A DNA stretch of 64,000 nucleotides, taken from NCBI GenBank assembly GCA_028826165.1, contig JAPDFW010000114.1, positions 918,501 through 982,500 on the forward strand. Direction: 5' to 3'. Position numbers and translations under genes: made by a program. This document shows positions 13,501-24,086 of the stretch, piece by piece. The stretch comes from Anaeramoeba ignava. Taxonomy: Eukaryota; Metamonada; Anaeramoebidae. Each line of letters starts with the position of its first letter. Position 1 is the first letter of the stretch. Below the pieces are notes generated by a model that saw only the letters and a list, made by a program, of their open reading frames with translations, searched no databases and was not told the origin of the DNA.

Positions 13501-13647
13501 TAATTTTAATTTTGATTTTAATTTTAAATATTAATTTTTTACAAATTGATTATTTGTTGTTTGAATTATTAAATGAGTTGTTTTTCTTTTCGTTTTCCAA
13601 GTATTTTTATTGTTATTTGTATTATTGTTGTTATTTTGATATTGCAT
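7568..13647 (-). CDS. SAC9-like phosphoinositide phosphatase
   Basis: Exons, minus strand: 13647-13543, 13212-12976, 12905-12805, 12730-12617, 12567-12293, 12231-11542, 11458-10911, 10787-9378, 9297-about 8690, then a last coding block from about 8210 to 7568. The Sac domain shows ALLGYVVIGSFGLILIATK, NPGTRYYARGLND, RTGTVPLRW and the P-loop RVNCADSLDRTN (CX5R), so the phosphatase should be active. Downstream it matches the plant SAC9 layout: FFVRKGDVCSFLYTYSKAMQ, a region with PKCKNGTKLYY, a Cys-rich FYVE/RING-like cluster (CSNTKCKNQ ... CKYCSKFYCNKC, then VCKKC across an intron), and C-terminal beta-rich blocks. It probably acts on PI(4,5)P2 at membranes. An Asn/Gln/Glu repeat at 8210-8700 breaks the frame between the last two blocks; whether that is an intron, indels or assembly error is unresolved. 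Confidence 0.85.
8210..8700 (-). repeat. (AATAATGAA/CAA)n repeat that breaks the SAC9-like frame
   Basis: Trinucleotide-type units encoding NNNE/NNNQ on the minus strand. Unlike the TAF1C repeat, units here carry 1-2 base length changes (for example a 5-T run at 8692-8696), so no single frame crosses the tract. The stop at 8689 directly follows the first irregular unit. Confidence 0.85.
13226..13531. repeat. (TTTTGATTTTAA)n in SAC9-like intron 1
   Basis: Hexamer array between the first exon (ending 13543) and the second (starting 13212). It is open on the plus strand only because the repeat lacks stops. Confidence 0.85.
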
Positions 13648-13785
13648 AAAATTTATATTAATATATTATATTAAATTTAATTTGTTATTTAAAGAAGAAA
13701 AAAATGAAAAAAAAAAATGAAAAAAAAAAAATTTTTTCTCAAATCTAAATGAAAAAGTGAAAAAACAACAAAAAGAATTTTGACT

Positions 13786-14672
13786 TAGATTTTAATTTTG
13801 ATTTTAATTTTGATTTTGATTTTGATTTTGATTTTGATTTAGATTTTTGATTTTAATTTTGATTTTAATTTTAATTTTAATTTTAATTATTAATTTTAAT
13901 TTTAATTTTAATTTTGATTTTGATTTTAATTTTAATTTTAATTTTGATTTAGATTTTTATTTTAATTTTAATTTTGATTTTCTTTTTGATTTTGATTTTG
14001 ATTTAGATTTTGATTTTAATTTTAATTTTAATTTTGATTTTAATTTTAATTTTTAATTTTAATTTTGATTTTGATTTTGATTTTCATTTTCATTTTGATT
14101 TTGATTTTAATTTTTAATTTTGATTTAGATTTTAATTTTAATTTTAATTTTGATTTTGATTTAGATTTTAATTTAGATTTTAATTTAGATTTTAATTTAG
14201 ATTTTGATTTAGATTTTAATTTAGATTTTAATTTAGATTTTGATTTTGATTTAGATTTTAGATTTTGATTTTAATTTTGATTTTGATTTTGATTTTAATT
14301 TAGATTTTGATTTTGATTTAGATTTTGATTTTAATTTTGATTTTGATTTTAATTTTAATTTTGATTTTAATTTTGATTTTGATTTTGATTTTTGATTTTA
14401 ATTTTGATTTTATTTTTTGATTAGACTTTGATTTTGATTTTGATTTTAATTTTGATTTTAATTTTAATTTTGATTTTGATTTTAATTTTAATTTTAATTT
14501 TGATTTTAATTTAATTTTAATTTTGTTTTTGATTTTGATTTAGATTTAGATTTTGATTTTAATTTAGATTTTGATTTTGATTTAGATTTAGATTTTGATT
14601 TTGATTTTGATTTTAATTTTAATTTTGATTTTAATTTTGATTTTGATTTTGATTTTCATTTTCATTTCATTT
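13786..14672. repeat. Intergenic TTTTGATTTAGATT hexamer array
   Basis: About 0.9 kb of TTTTGA, TTTTAA and TTTAGA units between the SAC9-like and TPR genes. I see no gene. At 13700-13760 the minus strand holds T-rich CATTTTTT motifs just upstream of the SAC9-like start. Confidence 0.9.
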
Positions 14673-14690
14673 TTTAATTCAATTCCAAAT

Positions 14691-16660
14691 TCATTTCTTT
14701 TTTTCATTTTGTTTTTGAAATTTGGAAATTTTAACTTGGTTTTCTTTCAAAAGTATCTCTGTTAAAAGTGACAATAGTTTAGAAAATTCAAAATCTTCTT
14801 TTTGAAATTCAGAAATAACTTCATCAATAAATTTAGATTTTCTCTTGATTTTTTTAGACAAAGTGATGAAAACATTTTGAAACCACTTCAAATCAGCATT
14901 TTTTGAATCTTTAATATCGTTTTGATTTCGAAATTTTGATAATCCAAGATTTTTTGAAAAATTCAAACGAAAACAAGAAAAATCTTTTTTGAATTCAGGC
15001 AAAAGAAAAATATCTGAAGTATCTAAATTTCCATGAGGAAACTTCATAAACATTAAACTATTCAAAGCTGTTGCGAGATCAATCGCAATTTTGATTAAAT
15101 CTATAGACTTGAGAGTAATTTTCATATTTTCAGTGAGAGCTTGAGAATTATTCAATTTTTGTGTTACAAATGTAAGATAATTATTAAAAAGAAACAATCC
15201 ATGAATATTCCATTTCGAACCATCAAGTGATTTTGCTTTTGCAATAAAATCGTTATATTGCTTTGTGAAATTGGGATCTCTATTAATTTGAATTTTTTCA
15301 ATAACAAATTCTTGTTGAGTTTGTGGATCTTGATAAATTGAATTATGAAATAGTGAAGGATGTATTCCAAAATAGGGTATTTTCTGAAGACAAGAATTTT
15401 GATCAATATCTGAAACTTCTGCATTTTCCAAAAATAAAGAAACCAATTTTCTGTTTTGTTTCCATTTGTATTCTTTTTCCAAAATGTTTCCTAAGCAAAT
15501 ATAAGAATGAGAAAAACTGTTGTTTTTTTCGATCACTTTTTGGAAGCAAGAAATTGCTTGATCTCTATTGTCAATTTCTTTATAAAGCATTCCAAATTGG
15601 AACAAAAGTTGATAATCTGAAATTTCCTCAATTTTGACTTGAGAAAGGAAATTGTGAGTCTCTGTTTTGTTTTTCTGTTGATGAGAAATATCCGCCAATC
15701 GGAATAAAATGCAGTATTTCAACGAATTATCATCAAGATTTTCCAGCGCTTGAAGAAAATACTTTTTCGCATTTTCAAAATCTTTCTTAAGAAAGTAAAT
15801 ATCGCCAAGTTGAGCGTTAATGAATGTTCTGTATTTCTCTTCTGATTTAATTTTATTGGTTGCTTCGATTGCCTTCTCAAATTTTTTGTTGATTTTATGA
15901 GTGATAATCAAGATGATTTGCGCTAAATTTTTTCTGTTTATGAATAAATTTTGCTCTTTTGTTGAAGAGAAATCTTTTTCTGAGGTTGAATCGATCACTT
16001 TTTTCAGACGCTTTCCAATTTCTTTGTAATTTTTATATTTGAAAGAATAAAGACTATAAACAAAACAATCTTGAGGGTTTTTAAAATCAAATTGTTTGCT
16101 AGGCCACAACTGAATATTCTGTGAATCTTTCTTTTGATAATAAATCTCTTCAATTAAAAAAATGCACTTTCTTTTCAATTGTAATTTTGATTGTGATTTT
16201 GATAATCCAAAGGCTTTTTCTGCTGTTTCCAAGGCTTTTTTAAGCTTTTCATTTCCTCCCATTTTAAGATAAGTTGTTGAAAGTAATAAATGTGCAGAAA
16301 TGCTATTTGATTTTAACTGAATTGCTTTTTGACAGTTTTTTTCTGCTTCTTCATAATTTGTTTTGAATAAATATATTTTTGCCAAATATAAACATGATTC
16401 AAATGATTTTGGATTGTGTTTCAATTCAAGCAAAAATTCTCCATTGATTTTGAACAATTTTCTTTGTTTGTTTTGAATTCTTCAAAATATAATTTTCCTA
16501 AATAATAATGAATGTGAAAATTTGTTTTCCAAATTTCAAACGGAGAAAGTTGTATTTGTAACTTCTCCAGTGTTGATATTGCTTTAGTTTTTGTTTCTTT
16601 TTCCTTTCCAAGTCTGAAAAGAAGTTTAATTGAATTTTCAATAATTTGTTTATTTTGCAT
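14691..16660 (-). CDS. TPR-repeat protein with C-terminal pseudokinase domain
   Basis: Two overlapping frames (16660-16421 and 16457-14691) form one protein if a 5-base A run at 16432-16436 is one base short: the join reads ENF-LLELKHNPKSF in TPR register. The N-terminal two thirds are TPR helices (for example SCLYLAKIYLFKTNYEEAE and AQLGDIYFLKKDFENAKK). The last 230 residues resemble a protein kinase: FVIEKIQ at the ATP-lysine strand and HGNLDTSDIFL at the catalytic loop, where the HRD motif becomes HGN; no DFG is recognisable. It is therefore probably a non-catalytic scaffold. Both the TPR array and the kinase fold are calls from motifs; the partners are unknown. The final stop follows a KQNEKKK tail. 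Confidence 0.75.
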
Positions 16661-16732
16661 AAATTTTTTAAAAAAAAAAAATGAAAAAAAAAAAAGGAAA
16701 AAAAAAAGGAAAAATTTTAATTTGTTTAAAAA

Positions 16733-17833
16733 CTAAAAAAAATGGGAAAATTTTTGGATTTGATTTGTTCCATATTCTTCATATTCTTTTTTTTTTAAGG
16801 AACTTCTTAAAAATTCTTCTGAATTTACAAAAATTGAACCTCCAATCCAAGAAAGAAGATCATTTTCCATTTTTTTTGGAAAGGAAATATTTTCATTCCC
16901 ACTTAAATAACTTATTTCTTTCTTTAATCTTTCTTGAAAACCATCAAACATGGTTGTTCCACCTGAAAGAATTATATTGGATAATAAGGAATTTCGAATT
17001 TTTGGATGAAATAATTCAACACTTGAGAAAATTGCGTTTTGAATACTTGGTTGTTCAAGATTGACTAAATTTGGCTGGAAAAGTATTTCTGGACATTGGA
17101 ATCTTTCTGCACTAAGTATTACCTCTGTCTCTTTGATTTGGAACCTTTTTTCATATTGATTTGGTTGATTTGATACCATTTCAACTTCTTCATCATAATC
17201 TAAAGCAACATAACAAGCATTTTCTTTGATTTGTTTAACAAACTCAAAATCTGAGGTTGATGTAAAATAATAACCGCTTTTCTTCAATCCTTTAATCAAA
17301 TATTGAGTAAGATCTCTTCCTCCAAATTCAAAAAAAGGTAATTGATAATTTGTTGTAAATTTTTCTTGATAAACTGGTAATATTTGAATCAATCCATCTC
17401 CAATATCAACAACAATTCCTGTTTTTTTCTTGACTGCAAGAAATGCTAACAAAGGCTGTATTTCAAATCCAATCGAACCAACTTGAAAAGTTTCAAACAA
17501 TATTTGAGCAATTTTTTCTCTTTGTAATTTCGATCCAAATATTGGTTCGGTAATAAGAACTGATTTTTCTGTTGGTTCGATTTTAAGTTCAGACAGAAAA
17601 AGATGCTCATAAACTTTCTCAAAATTATCCCAGTTTTGGATTCTTCCTTTTTCCATTGTATATTCTATTCTTAATTCCTTTTTTGAAGTTGCTTCATCTC
17701 CAATATAAATATCGTTTTTTATGTTTTTTCCAATTAAATTAGATATTTTGATTTTGGGTGAAATTTCTCCTGAAAATCCCGCTTTGATTGAACTTGAACC
17801 TTGATCAATAACAATAACATTTCCAGATTCCAT
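16733..17833 (-). CDS. Divergent actin-related protein A
   Basis: Intronless, 366 residues, close to actin length. Nucleotide-binding signatures are present: phosphate loop 1 DQGSSSIKAGFSGE (residues ~10-23), loop 2 VVDIGDGLIQILPVY, the adenine motif LSGGTTMFDGFQ and SWIGGS near the C-terminus. The end is HFF instead of the usual KCF of actin. The DNase-loop region is shortened and carries IYIGDEATSKK (actin YVGDEAQSKR). It probably binds ATP. It cannot be assigned to a named Arp class from sequence alone and may be one of a lineage-specific family. It lies 85 bases downstream of a second, more divergent paralogue on the same strand. Confidence 0.9.
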   Translation of the reverse strand: MESGNVIVIDQGSSSIKAGFSGEISPKIKISNLIGKNIKNDIYIGDEATSKKELRIEYTMEKGRIQNWDNFEKVYEHLFLSELKIEPTEKSVLITEPIFGSKLQREKIAQILFETFQVGSIGFEIQPLLAFLAVKKKTGIVVDIGDGLIQILPVYQEKFTTNYQLPFFEFGGRDLTQYLIKGLKKSGYYFTSTSDFEFVKQIKENACYVALDYDEEVEMVSNQPNQYEKRFQIKETEVILSAERFQCPEILFQPNLVNLEQPSIQNAIFSSVELFHPKIRNSLLSNIILSGGTTMFDGFQERLKKEISYLSGNENISFPKKMENDLLSWIGGSIFVNSEEFLRSSLKKKEYEEYGTNQIQKFSHFF

Positions 17834-17917
17834 CGACTAAACAAAACAAAACAAAACAAAACAAAGAATAAAATTTATTATTTTTGTTCTTCTCTTTTTG
17901 AAAAGAAAATTTTTGAT

Positions 17918-19174
17918 TTAGATTATTACAAAATGAGATGGAAGATCTTTCTGAAAATGAAAATGGGATTCATTTTTTGTTTCTGATATTTTTGGATTGT
18001 CTTGGAAAGTTGGAATTTCGCCATTTTCATTATATTCATCAATAGAATGAAAATCCTTCAATTTTGATGATATTTTTGAACTCCCAATCCAACTTAAATA
18101 CTTCCGATTTTCCAAACTAACAATATTCACTTCTTTTCCAGATAAGAATTCAAGTTCTTTTTTCAATCTTGTTGGAAAGCCTTGAAACATGGTTGATCCT
18201 CCAGATAAAATGACATTCTGTAATAAACTTGCGTGATATTCATTATCACAAGACAAAATACTATCATAAATTAATTCTTGAATAGATTGGCATTCCAAAT
18301 CTTGGAATTTGGGCTGAAACAATAACTCAGGACAAACGAATCGAGATTTTGAAAGCGAAACAACTTGTCCATCAGGAAGTTCGTAAGATTTACTGGAATC
18401 ATCTTTTTGTTCATAATCCAAAGCCACATAACATAGTTTCTCTTTGATGTTCCTGATTATTTCAATCTCAGAAGTATCATTGAATAAAGGCAAATTGGCT
18501 GCTTCTGAATATAATAGTTTCCTCATAAATAAATTCAATTCATAACCTCCAATATTTTGTCTTCTCATATTTTCATACAAAGGATTCCCATTAATAAAAG
18601 GTTCCACAATACAAACTCCATCTCCAATATGAACAACAACGCCTGTTGAATTTATATCCACTGTTGCTAGCACTGATTGGCAAAAATCATTCAAATTTAA
18701 GAAAGGAACATCCAAAGTTTCAAAGAAAATTTCTGCGATTCTTTGTGATTGCTCCTTGGGATTGCCTGCAAATTCATTTACAGCAACAGGATGATCCTCA
18801 GGAGAGGCGCGAAGTTCATTATAGAATGTGTGATGAATCAATCTTTCGTAATCATCCCAATTCTCAATTATCCCGTTTTGTATTGGACTGTTCAAATTGA
18901 GATATCCTCTTTTTGAATTTGCTTCATCTCCAATATAAACTTCTCTTCTTTCAATCCCAGTTGTGAGTGGATGGTTTAAACGAAGCAGTTTTCTTTTTTC
19001 TTGTTCTTCTTTTCCAATATAAACTCTATTGAGTTCAATTCCTGTTGTTACAAGTGAATATTTATATCTTCCAACATAATTCGGAAAAACTACACATGGA
19101 TATTTTTCATTCCCAAATCCTGCTTTAATATTATATGATCCCATATTAAGTAAAATAATTCTCTTTTTCTCCAT
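17918..19174 (-). CDS. Divergent actin-related protein B with internal duplication
   Basis: A start at 19174 (MEKKRIILLNMGS) is chosen because the upstream in-frame extension is only repeat sequence; this gives 418 residues. Actin motifs: NMGSYNIKAGFGNE (loop 1, first Asp replaced by Asn), VVVHIGDGVCIVEP (loop 2, first Asp replaced by His), LSGGSTMFQGFP and SWIGSS. The two acidic changes affect residues that coordinate Mg-ATP in actin, so hydrolysis is doubtful. Residues 43-70 and 71-98 are a direct repeat of the YIGDEA segment of subdomain 2 (TTGIELNRVYIGKEEQEK / TTGIERREVYIGDEANSK). The tail after the actin core is extended (HFHFQKDLPSHFVII). Role unknown. Confidence 0.88.
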   Translation of the reverse strand: MEKKRIILLNMGSYNIKAGFGNEKYPCVVFPNYVGRYKYSLVTTGIELNRVYIGKEEQEKRKLLRLNHPLTTGIERREVYIGDEANSKRGYLNLNSPIQNGIIENWDDYERLIHHTFYNELRASPEDHPVAVNEFAGNPKEQSQRIAEIFFETLDVPFLNLNDFCQSVLATVDINSTGVVVHIGDGVCIVEPFINGNPLYENMRRQNIGGYELNLFMRKLLYSEAANLPLFNDTSEIEIIRNIKEKLCYVALDYEQKDDSSKSYELPDGQVVSLSKSRFVCPELLFQPKFQDLECQSIQELIYDSILSCDNEYHASLLQNVILSGGSTMFQGFPTRLKKELEFLSGKEVNIVSLENRKYLSWIGSSKISSKLKDFHSIDEYNENGEIPTFQDNPKISETKNESHFHFQKDLPSHFVII

Positions 19175-19204
19175 TTCTTTTAATTTAGAAAGAAAAAAAA
19201 AATG

Positions 19205-19743
19205 AAAAAAAAAATATTTGAATTTAGAATCAATCAAACAAAAATCAATCAAACAAAAATTGAAGAATGAAAAACTAAGAAATGAATCAATCAAACAAAA
19301 ATTAAGAAATGAATTAATCAATGAAAAACTAAGAAATGAATTAATCAATCAAAAATTAAGAAATCAATTAATCAATCAAAAATTGAGAAATGAATTAATC
19401 AATTAAAAATTAATCAATCAAACAATCAATCAATAAATCAATCAATTAATTAATCAATCAATTAATCAATTAATCAATCAATTAATCAATCAATCAATTA
19501 ATCAATCTTAAAATTAATCAATCAATTAATCAATCAATCAATAAATCAATAAATAAATCAATTAATCAATCAATCAATCAATCAATCAATTAATAAATCA
19601 ATTAATCAATTAATTAATAAATCAATTAATCAATTAATTAATCAATCAAACAAAAATTAAGAAATGAATTAATCAGTCAATCAATAAATCAATCAATTAA
19701 TTAATTAATAAATTAATCAATCAATCAATCAATCAATCTTAAA
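19205..19743. repeat. (ATCA/ATTA)n array between divergent genes
   Basis: Tetranucleotide AATC/AATT/AATA units fill the 0.65-kb gap between the minus-strand ARP and plus-strand BCCIP genes. No gene is seen. Confidence 0.9.
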
Positions 19744-19771
19744 TCAAAAAAAAGAAATAAGAAGAAAAAAA

Positions 19772-19818
19772 TTTTTTTCATTTTTCATTTTTCATTTTTC
19801 ATTTTTCATTTTTCATTT
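19772..19818 (+). promoter_or_regulatory. Five tandem TTTTTCAT motifs upstream of BCCIP
   Basis: Near-perfect repeats of TTTTTCAT end seven bases before the start codon at 19825. Candidate initiator array. Confidence 0.45.
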
Positions 19819-19824
19819 AAAAAA

Positions 19825-20948
19825 ATGTCGAAAAAAAGAAAAAATAAAATGAAATTTGAAATTGAAAACATTTCCAAACAAAATTCAAATTCGGATTTAC
19901 AAACAAATTTACCAGAAGATTCCAATATAAATACTAAAATAGAAATAGATACAGATTCAGACACAGATTCAGATTCTTTTAATGAAGATGAAATGGTTCA
20001 TAGAATTGAAATGTTTTCACTTGAAGATGAAAAAGAAAAAGGAAAAGAAAAAGAAAAAGAAAAAGAAAAAGGAAAAGAATTAAATAGTGATGAAAGTGAT
20101 GGAGAAAATGAAGACATTTTAGTTGATTTTGAATTCTTTGATCCGAAACCTGAAGATGAAACACAAATAATTCCTTTTTTTCAGAATTGGATTGATATTA
20201 AAAATCTGGATTTAGATGGCATTATTCAATTTATTTTACATCAAACAAGAGTCGGAACAGTGATTAAAAATGGGGAAAATGGAGATATTTTCGGATTCAT
20301 TTCTGTTATTAATATCAGCAAATACAAGATGAATTCTGTTGAAAAAATTATTGAATCAATTATTGAAAAGTCGCAAAAAACACCAAAAAAGAATTTTATG
20401 AAAATGCTATTCGCAAATCCAAAAAAGCAAATAGGATTGATTGTGAGTAACAGGATAATTAATCTTCCGCTTGAATTAGCACCACCTTTAACAAGAGGAC
20501 TTTTTGATGAGATTTCATGGGCAACAGAAGATGAAGTATTTTAAATCAAAATCAAAATTTTAAATCAAAAATTAAAAAAATAAAAAAAATAAAAAAATAT
20601 TCAATTATTAAGCCAACTGAAGAATTAAGAAATTCGTTCAAATTCACAGATTATATTTATGTTACAAGAGCTTTTAGGGAATTTGAAATGGAAAAAAATT
20701 CAGTTAAAAAATCAAGAAAAACCAAAAATCTTTCAAAATCGGAATTATATTATACAAAATTTGAAGATGAATTTTATCTCAAAGCTTCTCAATTCCATTT
20801 TATGTGGCCAATTCCACCCAAAGAAGAAAATCCGATTACTCATTACTATCAAGTTGTGATGGTAATTCCACAAAATAAACTTCCATCAATTAGAAAACAA
20901 GTTCATGAAGCTTTAGGAATGGAAGAAGAAGAAGAAAATAAAAATTAA
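19825..20948 (+). CDS. BCP1: BCCIP/BCP1 family protein
   Basis: Two exons, 19825-20535 and 20613-20948, joined in phase 0 across a 77-base intron (GAA|GTATTT ... TTAAG|CCA); about 348 residues. After an acidic N-terminus, family landmarks appear: DLDGIIQFILHQTRVGTVIK, LIVSNRIINLPLELAPPL, then FDEISWATEDE joined to PTEELRNSFKFTDYIYVTRAF, and the C-terminal DEFYLKASQFHFMWPI. BCCIP/BCP1 is a nuclear chaperone: in yeast it escorts ribosomal protein Rpl23 and exports Mss4; the animal form binds BRCA2 and p21. Length and landmark order are normal. A tandem TTTTTCAT motif lies directly upstream. Confidence 0.9.
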
Positions 20949-21216
20949 AATCAATTAAAAAAAATTAAAAATAAAAATCAATAAAAAATTTTTTTACTTT
21001 TTGGGAATTTTTTTTTGAATTAGCAAAAAAATTTTAAAAATAAATTTTAAAAATAATTTTTAAAAATAATTTGAAATTTTTCATTGTAGAACACAAAACC
21101 AAATTGAATTGAAAAGATAATGAAAAAAAGATAATGAAAAAAAGATAAAAAGTTGTTTTGAAAAGATCAGGAAAAACCTACAAAGATCTGCAAATGCTAT
21201 TTATTGACAGAATTTC

Positions 21217-23907
21217 TCACAATTTTAAATCCTGAACAAGTAGCGCACAAAGCTTCTGGAATTCCCAAATATCACCGATAATTCTTTTGAACTTGATCAT
21301 ATTGAGTTTACGCAAATTTTGAACACGAACGATCTCAAGTTCGAATTTGATCTCGTTCTTTGTGCATTTGAGAACGAAGCCTTTCTCCTTGAAGATGACG
21401 TTTTGGCGCTTGAGCATGCGCTTGCACCTTTTGAGAATGGATTTAGGAGAGCGAGAAGAGGTTGTCGAAGCATCGAATGCACCACGAGCTTCTCGTGTTT
21501 GCTGGTTGTCGTTCTTCTTCAGCTCGTTGAGCTCAATGGAGATTTTGGGGATGTCGTGAGGCTCGAATGTGATTGCACGATCTCTTTTTGTTTCATCGGT
21601 GATTTTGGGGTTTTTTTGTGGGAAAATGTTTGGGTTTTGTTGTTCATTTTGTGGGGAAGGTTCGTGATCCATTGAATTTTCTTGTTTTTGGGTTTGAATT
21701 TTGGATGAGATTTCGATCATCTCGTTTGTCGACATTGTGTTTGCTCGTTGTTTTGAGACAGGACTTTGTGAATATATGGTTTCCATGGAGGTATTCGGCT
21801 GGGAAAAAGGCGGGAGAGTATAAGGCGGGAATTGGGGGTTCTGATAAGGATGAAAGTGGCTCTGTGGCTGGATTTGCTGAGGGAATATATTGCTGTGGAA
21901 CTTTCTTTGCGCGTAGTTGGGGATGGGGAACTGAGGTTTTATATTTTGTTGGGGAAAAATATTTCCATTTGATTGAATGTTTGGATTGTTTATGTTTATT
22001 CTGTTTGTGTTGATCCCTTGTTGCGTATTTTGTGCGTTGAAGAATTGGAAGGGAGGATCCTGGAATACAGATGGCTTTGTGAAGTATCCGAGAGGCGGTC
22101 CGAATATGGAAGGGTTGAGAAAGTACCGTTTGTTATCGTTATTTTGAGGAATTTCTTTTTTTTCATTTTGATCTTCAGTTTCGAACTCCATTTCTTGAGA
22201 CTGTACTGAGTGTTCCTGTGCTCTTGCGCCCTGTTGCGGGAAGGGTATCTGGCTGGGGTTCATTCCTTGGTAGTACATTTTCTGCGAGGGATATTGGAAC
22301 GTGTTCTGGAACGGGAACTGATATTGAGGTGGTTTGAAAGAAGGGAATTGCTGTTGGTTTGGGATTCCGAAGAAATTGGGTCTCTGAACAGGAAAATTAA
22401 CATTGCGATTCCATTGTCTTGTTTGCGCGGATTGTTTCATCTGGGCATCCATCCGCTTCTGTTTGTTGTGGAAGAATACGCGATAGGCTTCTGTTGTTGA
22501 GTTGTGAATTTTGTTTTTAATGAGCTCACGAATTTCTTCCGAATCAAAATTGAGTTGTTTCATCTCCATCAGCACTTCGTCGTCGATAGAGATATTTGCA
22601 AAGAAATCCTGTTCGTTGTCTAAATTATCTTGTTTCTTTGTGCCTTTAGTGAACCAAGGATGGACTTTGATCTGTTCGATTGTATATCTTGAGTCCGGAT
22701 TTTTATCTATGATCTTATACAGAAGATCTGTGGCTTCGAGAGAAATGAAGGAAGGAACCTGGAAGGAGCCCTGTACAATTCTCTGGCAAAGATCGCGAAC
22801 CGTTGGGCCTTGAAACGGCAGAAACCCGCATAGTATCGCATATAAGACAACGCCCAATGACCAAATATCTACCTTAGGTCCTATGTACTCCTTCCCAAGT
22901 ATCAGCTCAGGTGCTGAATACGATAATGACCCGCAGCTTGTTGTTAATAATTCCCCAAGATGCGTGAAATTTGCTAATCCAAAGTCGATTATTATTACTT
23001 TCATTTCTGCGTTTAATAGCAGGTTTTCGGGCTTGATGTCACGGTGAACTATGTTTAATTTGTGGCAGTAATCAACACCTTTAATTTATTTTTTAAATTT
23101 AGTTTGTTTTTTTTGATTAATTTTTTTATTTAATTTTTTTTATTTAATTTTTTTTTTTGGAATTTCAATTTTTGCTTTTTATTTTTGTTTTTAGATTATA
23201 TTTTGATTTAATTTCCCTTTTTCTTTTTAAATATTTATTATTATTAATTTATTAATTAATTATTTTATTTTATTTTATTTTGATCGATTTTGATCTAAAT
23301 AAAATTTTTTTTAATTTTTTAATTTTAAATTTTAAATAAAAAATAAATAAAACTTTTTTTTGGATAATTTTTAATTTTTAATTTAATTTTGTTTAATTAA
23401 AAAAAATTACCAGCAATAATTTGTCTAAAAAAATCTCGGGCTAAATCTTCTGATATACGACCATGAGTAACAATAAAATCAAAGAGTTCTCCTGTCTCTG
23501 CATATTCCATAACAAGATATAAAAATTGCTCATCTTCAAATACTTCAAATAATCTAACAACATTTGGATGATCAATCATTTGTAATATTTTTATTTCACG
23601 TTCGAGTTTTTCTTTAGCACCTTTTTCAAGTAAAACTTTTGACTTATCAATTTCTTTTATTGCAACCTTTTAAAAGTTATTTTATTGAAGAGATTTTAAA
23701 TAAGATTTTTTTTTCTTATTTCTTTTTATTTCTTTTTATTTCTTTTTTTATTTTGATGTGATAAAAAAAGGAAAAAAACGGAAATTCATTTACTTTTTCT
23801 CCTGTTTCAATATTTGTTGATAAACGAACTTTTCCAAAACTGCCTTCACCAATAGTTTTTCCTACTATATATCTTCCTATTATTCTTTGTATATTTTCCG
23901 TTTCCAT
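21217..23907 (-). CDS. SNF1/MARK-type (CAMKL) serine/threonine kinase
   Basis: Three exons, minus strand: 23907-23794, 23666-23411 and 23078-21217, with consistent phases; about 743 residues. Kinase motifs: GEGSFGKV, VAIK (Lys 42), VHRDIKPEN (Asp 137), DFG (Asp 155) and the activation segment LTTSCGSLSYSAPE, whose Thr corresponds to the LKB1 target site. A UBA-like segment follows (residues in SIDDEVLMEMKQLNFDSEEI), then a long Gln/Pro/Asn-rich linker, and a KA1-like end, IKFKRIIGDIWEFQKLC then LKL. All catalytic residues are present, so it should be active; such kinases sense energy or set polarity. The final exon is clearly richer in G and C than anything around it. It ends in TGA. Confidence 0.92.
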
Positions 23908-24086
23908 TTTAAAAAAAAAATTATTTAACTTATTTTATAAGGAAATTTAAACAAAAAAAAAAAAGTAAAAAAAAGTAAAAAAATCATTTTAAAATTAAAA
24001 TTAAAATTTTTTTTTTTTTTCAACTTTCAAAAAACATTTTTTCATTTTTTTTCTTTTCTTTTCTTTTCTTTTCTTTTTTTATTAAA

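Noticed and set aside
19175-19348. 58-residue N-terminal extension of actin-related protein B
   Set aside because: It is encoded by AATCAATC repeat and T-rich leader; the actin fold begins at the Met encoded at 19174.
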